From contig DRGT01000121.1 in the NCBI GenBank assembly GCA_011055585.1, forward strand, positions 1-5,344: 5,344 nucleotides of DNA, written 5' to 3'. This document shows, piece after piece, positions 1-5,167 of this stretch. This stretch comes from Candidatus Nitrosopumilus sp. (GTDB lineage Archaea > Thermoproteota > Nitrososphaeria > Nitrososphaerales > Nitrosopumilaceae). The first letter of the stretch is position 1. Each line of letters begins with the position of its first letter. The notes beneath the pieces are model-generated. The model had not been told where the DNA came from, made no database searches, and saw only the letters and a list, made by a program, of their open reading frames with translations. The translations under genes and the position numbers were made by a program.

Positions 1-47
1 CCATTAGAAACAGGTACAAAGGACTTAAAGAATTGTTAAAAAACTAA
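1..47 (+). CDS. Possible C-terminal end of an upstream gene (partial)
   Basis: In the frame beginning at base 3 the sequence reads IRNRYKGLKELLKN and then stops with TAA at 45-47. The peptide is charged and could be an amphipathic helix, as is common at the C-terminus of a globular protein. A T-run at 53-58 follows within six bases, as expected after the end of an archaeal gene. The frame beginning at base 1 also stays open to a TAA at 37-39 (PLETGTKDLKNC), so the frame choice is a judgement. Too little is present to name a product, and the existence of the gene is itself uncertain. Confidence 0.35.
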   Translation, partial: IRNRYKGLKELLKN

Positions 48-52
48 CACGC

Positions 53-58
53 TTTTTT
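53..58 (+). terminator. T-run terminator after the upstream gene
   Basis: Six consecutive T residues lie just downstream of the putative stop at 45-47 and just upstream of the promoter of the small zinc-ribbon gene. Archaeal transcription commonly ends at T-runs without a stable hairpin. No convincing GC-rich stem precedes it. Confidence 0.4.
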
Positions 59-60
59 GA

Positions 61-80
61 AAAATATAATAGTTCTTATA
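61..80 (+). promoter_or_regulatory. TATA-like promoter region of the zinc-ribbon microprotein gene
   Basis: Two TATA-like stretches occur here: AAATATAA at 62-69 and TTATA at 76-80. With the usual archaeal spacing of about 26 bases from box centre to start, the first would give a transcript starting near 92, with a leader of about 10 bases. The second would give a start at about 102-104, meaning a leaderless mRNA at the ATG. Either way the mRNA begins close to the ATG at 102, which supports that start codon. Which box is used cannot be decided by eye. Confidence 0.45.
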
Positions 81-101
81 CAGCCAGATTAGTGCAAATT
101 C

Positions 102-242
102 ATGTCAGAGAGAAAAATGTATCCTATGAAATGTGCTGATTGCGGCAAAGACTCAGAGGTACCTTTTGAACCAAAACCAGACAGACCAGTGTATTGTAGA
201 GAATGTTTCCCAAAACATCGTTCTGACGGTAGAAGATCTTAA
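102..242 (+). CDS. CxxC-x17-CxxC zinc-ribbon microprotein
   Basis: This 46-residue protein starts MSERKMYPMKCADCGKDSEV and ends at the TAA at 240-242. Four cysteines (C11, C14, C32, C35) form two CxxC knuckles separated by exactly 17 residues, with a PFEPKPDRPVYCRECF segment between and around the second pair. This matches the small CxxC-x17-CxxC domain known from archaea and some bacteria, where the cysteines are expected to bind one zinc. The tail after C35 is basic (KHRSDGRRS), which would suit nucleic-acid binding, but the family's role is not established. It has its own TATA-like element and no Shine-Dalgarno sequence. ATG codons at 117 and 126 are alternative starts but would leave a leader longer than usual here. 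It is 88 bases upstream of glnA, which seems to have its own promoter. The gene is easily missed by automatic calling because of its size. Confidence 0.82.
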   Translation: MSERKMYPMKCADCGKDSEVPFEPKPDRPVYCRECFPKHRSDGRRS

Positions 243-292
243 GCTAAATTTGTTTAAAGTAATTTAATTCTATTTGCCGTATTGATTAATTT

Positions 293-307
293 CGAAATCC
301 TTTATTA
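293..307 (+). promoter_or_regulatory. BRE/TATA-like promoter of glnA
   Basis: CGAAAT at 293-298 resembles an archaeal TFB-recognition element and is followed by TTTATTA at 301-307. The centre of this box is 27 bases before the TTG at 331, so transcription would begin at or next to the first base of the start codon and the mRNA would be leaderless. A second AT-rich stretch, TTTAAA at 253-258, could act as an alternative box with a leader of about 50 bases. The assignment is inferred from spacing and composition only. Confidence 0.5.
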
Positions 308-330
308 CATCAACTTATTGATAAAAAATC

Positions 331-1770
331 TTGTCAAAAGAACAGCTAAGCAAAATTACAGCTAAAAAAGTTTTAGAAAAAATAAAAAAATCACATATAA
401 AATGGATAAGATTGCAGTTTTGTAACCCATTCGGACTTTTACATCAGCTAAGTGTTCCCAGTGAGGAAATCACAAAGGAATCTTTTGTAAAAGGATTTCC
501 ACTAGACGGCAGTTCAATACTAGGATGTTCGCCGATTAATGAATCAGACCTGCTTTTGATTCCAGATCCCTCTACCTTTACCATTCTGCCTGATTATTTT
601 GATACATATCATGACAATGAAAATGCAAAAAATCAATACTCTTCCAAAGCTGCAAGAATGTTAGCAGATATACAAGTAGGATTCAGTGGCAAACGATTCT
701 CAAGAGATTCGAGGTTTATTGCACAAAAAGCTGAAAAACTTCTCCAAAAAAATGGGTTTTCAACAAGTCGATGGGCAGCTGAAGTCGAATTTTTCATTTT
801 TGATAAATTAATTTCAGATGTTAATTCAAAGTCATCTAAAAAAAACAATGTACCTTCTTCAATAGAATCAAGGGAAGCTCCTTGGGGAACACAAAATCTT
901 GAAAATACTATTCCACTAAAAAGAGGATACTACATAGGGTCACCATCTGATACTCTAATTGATTTTCGAGATGAAGTTTCAGACACCTTGAAAATATTTG
1001 GAATAAACGTAATTGCACACCATCATGAAGTAGCTACTGCTGGTCAAAGTGAAATTGTTCTAGCACATTATGGTCTTTTGCAAACGGCAGATAATGTAGT
1101 AACTGTAATGAAAACAATCAAGGAGATAGCAGCTAGACGTGGAAGAATTGCAAGTTTTAATCCTAAACCAATACCAAACGATAATGGTTCAGCACTACAC
1201 ATCAATCAAAGTTTATGGAAATCAAAAAACAACAAGAAAATTAATGCGTTTTATGATCCTAATGAAAAATATGCAGAGCTAAGTCAAATAGCATTCTATT
1301 ACATTGGGGGACTATTAGAACATGCAAAAGCATTATGTGCAATAACCAATCCAACTCTAAATTCCTATAGAAGACTTGTTCCAGGGTATGAGGCCCCAAC
1401 AAATGTAGCGTGGGGAAAGATGAATAGATCTGTTTGTGCAAGAGTTCCTGCTCATCATAAAAAGATGCCCTCTTCAAAGAGGATAGAATACAGGCCACCA
1501 GATCCAACCTCCAACATATACCTTGATGAAACAGCTATCCTTCTAGCAGGTCTAGATGGAATCAGAAAAAAAATACAACCACCTGATCCTGTAGATGTGG
1601 ATACCTACAAACTTTCTGAAAGGGAAAAAAGAAAATATGGAATCAAGAGTTTACCAACCTCATTAAGAGAGACACTAAACGCATTCAAATCTGACAATGA
1701 ATTTTTAAGACCAGTTTTTGATAATGACTTTTTGGATATGTATTATGAAACTCTAAAAAAACAACTCTAG
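331..1770 (+). CDS. glnA: Glutamine synthetase, type I
   Basis: This cytoplasmic enzyme makes glutamine from glutamate, ammonia and ATP, the main ammonium-assimilation step. The 479-residue protein has the N-terminal beta-grasp domain (about 22-115, with LDGSS at 58-62) and the C-terminal catalytic domain. Residues aligning with the metal and substrate sites of bacterial GSI are present: E151/E153 (EVEFF), E233 and E241 (HHEVATAGQSE), H290 (GSALH), R347/R348, E354 (GYEAP), R366 (NRS), and E386/R388 (RIEYR). The C-terminal part (DTYKLSEREKRKYGIKSLP) and the lack of a long insertion resemble GSI-alpha as in Bacillus. Y426 falls at the place of the Tyr adenylylated in E. coli, but no adenylyltransferase is visible. 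The start must be TTG at 331: an in-frame TAA lies at 322-324 and the next in-frame ATG is far inside (residue 110). P68 replaces the arginine linked to glutamine feedback in Bacillus. About 25 polar residues (160-185) form a loop with a lysine/serine-rich stretch. Confidence 0.97.
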   Translation: MSKEQLSKITAKKVLEKIKKSHIKWIRLQFCNPFGLLHQLSVPSEEITKESFVKGFPLDGSSILGCSPINESDLLLIPDPSTFTILPDYFDTYHDNENAKNQYSSKAARMLADIQVGFSGKRFSRDSRFIAQKAEKLLQKNGFSTSRWAAEVEFFIFDKLISDVNSKSSKKNNVPSSIESREAPWGTQNLENTIPLKRGYYIGSPSDTLIDFRDEVSDTLKIFGINVIAHHHEVATAGQSEIVLAHYGLLQTADNVVTVMKTIKEIAARRGRIASFNPKPIPNDNGSALHINQSLWKSKNNKKINAFYDPNEKYAELSQIAFYYIGGLLEHAKALCAITNPTLNSYRRLVPGYEAPTNVAWGKMNRSVCARVPAHHKKMPSSKRIEYRPPDPTSNIYLDETAILLAGLDGIRKKIQPPDPVDVDTYKLSEREKRKYGIKSLPTSLRETLNAFKSDNEFLRPVFDNDFLDMYYETLKKQL

Positions 1771-1776
1771 TTTTTT
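1771..1776 (+). terminator. T-run terminator of glnA
   Basis: TTTTTT begins at the base after the glnA stop codon (TAG, 1768-1770), with a further T-rich stretch to 1784. This fits archaeal intrinsic termination. The facing htrA gene ends at 1901, so the 124 bases between only need to hold two terminators. On the other strand the best candidate is a short T5 (A-run 1873-1877 on the plus strand). I see no tRNA, hairpin or small reading frame of note in this gap. Confidence 0.5.
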
Positions 1777-1900
1777 CTATTTTAGAACTCATTTGCTTGT
1801 GTTATAAAGCTAGTTTTAATTTTCATATTTGATACGAACTATCAACGAAGGCAACTTTTGCATAAAATCACTAAAAAGTTTATTTACGCTTGTATAGAAT

Positions 1901-3058
1901 CTAATTCGAATTTGGTCTTTCCTCTAAGATGAAAACAAAATTCGTTGTTCTTCCGTCTCTAAGAATTTCTAAATTAATTTCATCACCTACTGCTTTGTTC
2001 CGTTGGAGATGAATCAATATGTCATCAATTTGCCTAACTGTTTTACCATCAACAGATAAAATCACATCGCCACCTACTGGATAGTTTATTTCATTAACTT
2101 CCTTTGTTTCAGTTGAACCATGTAGACCAGCTTTTGAGGCTGGGCTGTTTTCAACAACTGTAACAATTAAAAATCCTCTTGCATCGGCAAGACCTAATAC
2201 TTTGGCTAGATCAGGATCTATATCTCTGCCAGAAATTCCTAACCATGGGTGATGATATTCTCCTTCTTGAATCAAAGTTGGCACAATTTTAACAACAGTT
2301 TGTGATGGAATTGCAAAACCAACTCCTGAAAACTCGCCAGTTGCAGATTGTATGGCTGTATTGATTCCAACAACTTCGCCCCTCATATTCAACAATGGTC
2401 CACCTGAATTACCTGGATTAATTGCAGCATCCGTCTGAATAACATCAGGTATTGAAAAACCACTATTCTGAGCCGGTAATAATCTACCTAGTTGGCTAAC
2501 AATCCCTGCAGTCATTGAACCAGATAATCCAAATGGATTTCCAATCGCTGCAATTTGCTCTCCAACTCTTAGAGTAGATGAATCCCCAATCAATAATGGT
2601 TGCAACAATGATTTGTCCACATCTGCTTTGATTACTGCAACATCAGTAAAAAGGTCCAAGCCAACAATCTCCGCGTTATAGGATCTGCCATCTAAAAATG
2701 TCACTACAATTTTTCTAGCGTTGTCAACAACATGCGCATTTGTTATAATGTGGCCTTTACTATCAAAAACAAAACCAGAACCAACACTATTTACCCCAAC
2801 AATTTGTTCTGGTCTCTGAACATTAACTCTGACAACTCCTGACTCAGATTTTTCAAAAATTTGAATTAACGAAAGAGTCTTTCCTTCATAAATTGGAGTT
2901 GTTTCACCAACTGTACTTACACTATGACCATTTGAAACGATGAGATCATTTGATGGAATTTCAGGTTGCAAAGATGTCGGAATTAAAATAAACACAAAAA
3001 CTGCTATAACAGCAATAGCTCCTATAGCGCCACCAACCATTACACCTGATTTAACCAT
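1901..3058 (-). CDS. Membrane-anchored HtrA/Deg-type serine protease with PDZ domain
   Basis: This 385-residue protein is an HtrA/DegP-like protease, which in general degrades or holds misfolded proteins outside the cytoplasm. Residues 7-27 form one hydrophobic segment (GAIGAIAVIAVFVFILI) preceded by a lysine, so the rest should face the exterior. No lipobox cysteine or clear signal-peptidase site follows, so it is probably anchored. The trypsin-like domain covers about 64-262 with the full triad: H109 (ITNAHVV), D139 (FTDVAVIK) and S218 (NPGNSGGP). One PDZ domain follows at about 272-380, with a PWLGISG entry and GGDVILSVDGK. Length fits a one-PDZ family member. It is the last gene of the leftward cluster, 35 bases after the glycosyltransferase stop. 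The ATG at 3056-3058 is the first canonical start, although the frame stays open upstream to a TAG at 3140-3142. There is no strong Shine-Dalgarno sequence, and M7 is a possible alternative start that would shorten the cytoplasmic tail. Confidence 0.95.
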   Translation of the reverse strand: MVKSGVMVGGAIGAIAVIAVFVFILIPTSLQPEIPSNDLIVSNGHSVSTVGETTPIYEGKTLSLIQIFEKSESGVVRVNVQRPEQIVGVNSVGSGFVFDSKGHIITNAHVVDNARKIVVTFLDGRSYNAEIVGLDLFTDVAVIKADVDKSLLQPLLIGDSSTLRVGEQIAAIGNPFGLSGSMTAGIVSQLGRLLPAQNSGFSIPDVIQTDAAINPGNSGGPLLNMRGEVVGINTAIQSATGEFSGVGFAIPSQTVVKIVPTLIQEGEYHHPWLGISGRDIDPDLAKVLGLADARGFLIVTVVENSPASKAGLHGSTETKEVNEINYPVGGDVILSVDGKTVRQIDDILIHLQRNKAVGDEINLEILRDGRTTNFVFILEERPNSN

Positions 3059-3093
3059 AAAACCAATCCTTGGTTTTTCATCTAAAAGCCTTA

Positions 3094-4299
3094 CTATACC
3101 TGAATTGAGTCTTGAACATATTCTTTCATAGAATAACTTCTACCCCGCCAAGAAACGGCAGTATTACTTTTCGCGTGTATTATTCCACTTAAAAAGCCAA
3201 ATACTACAATAAAACTGCCAACTGGACACAACAATGCATTAGAAAATTTAAGATGCAAAATTTTTGTTTCAATAAATGCAGCAATGTAAAGTAGTATGCT
3301 TGCTGTTAGCGCTGAAGCAAATAATAGCAAAAAGGAATTTCCTTCATTGAAAAAAATAATTGAATATACAAGTAATGGAAACTGCATAAAAAGCAAAAAC
3401 AAAACTGCAAAAAATATTCCTATTGCATATCCTTTATTTTGAAAGTACAATGGAACCATGAGTCTTTTGATAGCATGCCACAAACTAGAAAGGTCTCTTG
3501 CCCAAACGGCATCGATTAGATGGTCCCCTCTTACCATTTTCATTTTAAAGCCAGATTCTTTTACCTTCTTTCCTAATGCTCCATCCTCAATAATTTCGTG
3601 TTTCACTCCTTCATGCATTCCAACTGATTCATACACATCTTTTTTGATAATGAAAAAACTTCCAAAGAAATAACCAGTTTTTTTATTTGGATCATTTACC
3701 CTAAGTGCAGAAAATCTTGTATGCAGAAATGTTGAGATCATTGGCAATGTAATTTTTGTCCATCCATCTAAACACAACATTTTTGGTGAAACTGTTAGAA
3801 CATCAAGATTTTCTGAAAAAAGATGAGATACAGCTAAAGAAATTACATTTTTAGAATGAACAGTATCTGAATCTGTGAACAAAAAAAGTTCTCCAGTAGC
3901 TTTTCTGAACCCTTCCATACATGCCCAATTTTTCCCCATCCATCCGTCTGGTTTTTCTCTTGCTTTGATAAACACTATTTTAGAATTTTTTTTAGAATAC
4001 TCTTCAATTATTTTGCTAGTAGAATCTTCAGATGAATCATCAATTGCCATAATTTCATAATTGTTGTAATCTTGGTTTAGAAGAGAATTAAGACATTTTT
4101 TTATAAAATTCTCTTCGTTTCTTGCAGGTAAAATTACTGAAACTTTTGGATTATTATGTTGTCTTGCATTGAATTTATCAAGAAACGGTGATTTTTGATA
4201 CGTGATTATCATTGAACGAATCAAAGCAATCCAAGCTCCTGATACCCCAATCAAAATTGCGACTAAAACATAATTGAAAACATCCAACACAATTTCCAT
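3094..4299 (-). CDS. Membrane-bound family 2 glycosyltransferase (HpnB/CrtQ-like)
   Basis: This 401-residue protein should move a sugar from a nucleotide-sugar donor to a membrane acceptor. A hydrophobic segment at about 9-29 is followed by a cytoplasmic GT-A domain at about 50-290: VSVILPARNEE (53-63), the nucleotide-binding AIDDSS (85-90), the DxD metal motif DSD at 143-145, and the acidic ED at 238-239 in IIEDGALG, where the catalytic base usually lies. DGWMGKNWAC (118-127) resembles the segment typical of hopanoid-associated HpnB and carotenoid CrtQ-like transferases. Three more hydrophobic segments follow (about 290-314, 322-344 and 354-374), then WRGRSY (384-389). The acceptor cannot be told from sequence: lipid, carotenoid or polyprenyl glycan are all possible. 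It begins 5 bases after the SRPBCC gene, so the two are almost surely co-transcribed. A purine-rich GAGAGA before the ATG is only a weak ribosome-binding site. Confidence 0.9.
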   Translation of the reverse strand: MEIVLDVFNYVLVAILIGVSGAWIALIRSMIITYQKSPFLDKFNARQHNNPKVSVILPARNEENFIKKCLNSLLNQDYNNYEIMAIDDSSEDSTSKIIEEYSKKNSKIVFIKAREKPDGWMGKNWACMEGFRKATGELFLFTDSDTVHSKNVISLAVSHLFSENLDVLTVSPKMLCLDGWTKITLPMISTFLHTRFSALRVNDPNKKTGYFFGSFFIIKKDVYESVGMHEGVKHEIIEDGALGKKVKESGFKMKMVRGDHLIDAVWARDLSSLWHAIKRLMVPLYFQNKGYAIGIFFAVLFLLFMQFPLLVYSIIFFNEGNSFLLLFASALTASILLYIAAFIETKILHLKFSNALLCPVGSFIVVFGFLSGIIHAKSNTAVSWRGRSYSMKEYVQDSIQV

Positions 4300-4304
4300 G
4301 AAAA

Positions 4305-4721
4305 TTATCTCTCTACTTCCTGTTTTATGCTTTGAAGCGCTTGTTCAGTTCCGCTCTTGATGTGTTTTTTAACTATTCCTGTAAACATTCCCATCATTCC
4401 TGAAAGCTTAATGTCCCAAACTGCTTCTACATTAGCTCCATCATTTTTTTTGTTTAGAGTAATAGTTTTTGTACCTTTGATAATTCCTTTTGTAAAAACA
4501 GCTTGAATTTTTTCTTTAGGATAAAGTGTTACATCTTGTAAGCATTTTTGGTCACGAAATGCTATGGTAATTTCTCTATTGATCTTGTTACCATCCTTTG
4601 AAATGTTCCTAACCTCCTTTGTCCCTTTCCAAAATTTTGGTTCATTATCCAAGTCAGAAATAATCTCCCAAATTTTTTCAACTGGCGCTTTGATATCAAC
4701 TGAGGCCTGAATTATTGTCAT
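4305..4721 (-). CDS. SRPBCC/START-fold (polyketide cyclase-like) ligand-binding protein
   Basis: This 138-residue protein has the pattern of the SRPBCC (Bet v1/START-like) superfamily: an N-terminal strand, then AP-x3-IWEIISDLDNEPKFW (12-31), a run of beta strands with ITIAFRDQKC (51-60), the late strand VEAVWDIKLSG (98-108), and a long C-terminal helix (about 111-136) closing the cavity. Such proteins bind hydrophobic ligands or act as small enzymes. No ligand can be inferred and no membrane segment or signal peptide is seen. I chose ATG at 4719-4721. An in-frame ATG 24 bases upstream (4743-4745) would add MLDEYASL, but it lies next to the TATA-like box at 4746-4755, upstream of the expected transcription start at about 4721-4725, and homologous domains begin near the chosen residue. 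It is the first gene of the likely operon with the glycosyltransferase and HtrA. Confidence 0.85.
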   Translation of the reverse strand: MTIIQASVDIKAPVEKIWEIISDLDNEPKFWKGTKEVRNISKDGNKINREITIAFRDQKCLQDVTLYPKEKIQAVFTKGIIKGTKTITLNKKNDGANVEAVWDIKLSGMMGMFTGIVKKHIKSGTEQALQSIKQEVER

Positions 4722-4745
4722 TAATGAAGCATATTCATCCAGCAT

Positions 4746-4755
4746 TAAATATATT
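4746..4755. promoter_or_regulatory. Shared divergent TATA element
   Basis: TAAATATATT on the plus strand reads AATATATTTA on the minus strand, so it is close to a TATA box in both directions. About 26-30 bases to the left of its centre lies the SRPBCC ATG at 4721. About 26 bases to the right lies 4777, just before the AAAGGTG of the tRNA-binding gene. No other good TATA candidate lies between the two genes, which are 68 bases apart. The minus-strand upstream flank (CCAAATCT) is more A-rich than the plus-strand flank, so the leftward direction may be the stronger, but this is a guess. Confidence 0.55.
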
Positions 4756-4777
4756 AGATTTGGATTTTACTAGTTGT

Positions 4778-4784
4778 AAAGGTG
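4778..4784 (+). promoter_or_regulatory. Ribosome-binding site of the tRNA-binding protein gene
   Basis: AAAGGTG, containing the anti-16S-complementary GGTG, ends five bases before the ATG at 4790. It is the clearest Shine-Dalgarno-like site in the window, where most genes appear to lack one. It favours this ATG over the in-frame TTG at 4715 and ATG at 4724, which lie upstream of the probable transcription start. Confidence 0.55.
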
Positions 4785-4789
4785 TTATA

Positions 4790-5116
4790 ATGTCAAAAAT
4801 ATCATATGATGACTTTACAAAAATGGATTTACGTGTTGCAAAAATTACTTCAGTAGAACAAATCCCAGGAAAAACTAGGATTGTTAAAGGAATTATTGAT
4901 TTAGGCAATGAAAAAAGAGACGTAATAATTGGTGGTGCAGAATTTTACCAACCAGATGATCTTATAGGAAAAGTTGTTATTGTAGTTGCAAATCTTGAAT
5001 CAAAAAAAATGGCTGGAGTTGAATCAAACGTAATGCTTTTAGCTGCGGATATAAATGAAAAACCGATATGGCTAACTGTTTCTGACAAAGTACCATTGGG
5101 TACCAAAATTAAGTAG
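4790..5116 (+). CDS. Stand-alone tRNA-binding OB-fold protein (MetRS beta/CsaA-like)
   Basis: This 108-residue protein is a single tRNA-binding domain of the kind found at the C-terminus of many methionyl-tRNA synthetases, in Arc1p/EMAPII, and as a separate MetRS beta chain in archaea. The family pattern runs through it: DDFTKMDLRVAKI (7-19), GIIDLGNEKRDVIIGGA (34-50), an LIGKVVIVVANLESKKMAGVES segment (58-79), MLLAAD (82-87), and the closing VPLGTKIK. Length matches the archaeal stand-alone form of about 110 residues. It probably binds tRNA in the cytoplasm and may associate with MetRS; a CsaA-like chaperone role is an alternative. Two sites differ from the usual motif: the HPxADKL segment reads QIPGKTRIV (24-32), and the glycine before M in the SxGM turn is V81. 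The first 25 codons of the longest open frame are excluded because of the promoter and ribosome-binding site positions. It is divergent from the envelope operon and convergent with tbp. Confidence 0.9.
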   Translation: MSKISYDDFTKMDLRVAKITSVEQIPGKTRIVKGIIDLGNEKRDVIIGGAEFYQPDDLIGKVVIVVANLESKKMAGVESNVMLLAADINEKPIWLTVSDKVPLGTKIK

Positions 5117-5129
5117 TTCATTTAAATAG

Positions 5130-5138
5130 TTTATATAA
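5130..5138 (+). promoter_or_regulatory. TATA-box-like sequence in the convergent gap
   Basis: TTTATATAA is the best match to the archaeal TATA consensus in the window. It lies in the 51-base gap between the convergent tRNA-binding and tbp genes, where no coding gene needs a promoter. Read rightward it would start a transcript near 5160, antisense to the end of tbp; read leftward, near 5108, antisense to the end of the tRNA-binding gene. It may simply be AT-rich spacer. Confidence 0.3.
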
Positions 5139-5167
5139 TAACAAAAGTTTGATTTTGATCTGTGATT

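Noticed and set aside
633..848. 71-codon open frame on the minus strand inside glnA
   Set aside because: It lies wholly within the conserved glutamine synthetase coding sequence, has no recognisable motif and no promoter of its own.
1259..1507. 82-codon open frame on the minus strand inside glnA
   Set aside because: It overlaps the catalytic-domain codons of glnA; the peptide has no domain and looks like a frame shadow.
1777..1900. Possible small RNA or tRNA in the glnA-htrA gap
   Set aside because: I looked for a T-arm-like GGTTCGAATCC and for paired arms on both strands. Only a short TTCGAA palindrome at the htrA end is present, within the htrA C-terminal codons.
2940..3131. 63-codon plus-strand open frame opposite the htrA start
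   Set aside because: Its isoleucine/alanine-rich middle is only the complement of the htrA membrane segment; there is no independent support.
3458..3673. 71-codon plus-strand open frame inside the glycosyltransferase gene
   Set aside because: It is antisense to well-conserved GT2 sequence and has no motif or ribosome-binding site.
3875..4060. 61-codon plus-strand open frame inside the glycosyltransferase gene
   Set aside because: It is antisense to the segment carrying the nucleotide-binding and DxD motifs, so it is a shadow.
4722..4745. Eight-codon N-terminal extension of the SRPBCC protein (MLDEYASL)
   Set aside because: Its ATG abuts the TATA-like box and lies upstream of the expected transcription start; the domain begins at the next ATG.
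4715..4789. 25-codon N-terminal extension of the tRNA-binding protein from a TTG
   Set aside because: The extension would overlap the divergent SRPBCC gene start and the TATA element, it does not match the family N-terminus, and a GGTG site fits the ATG at 4790.
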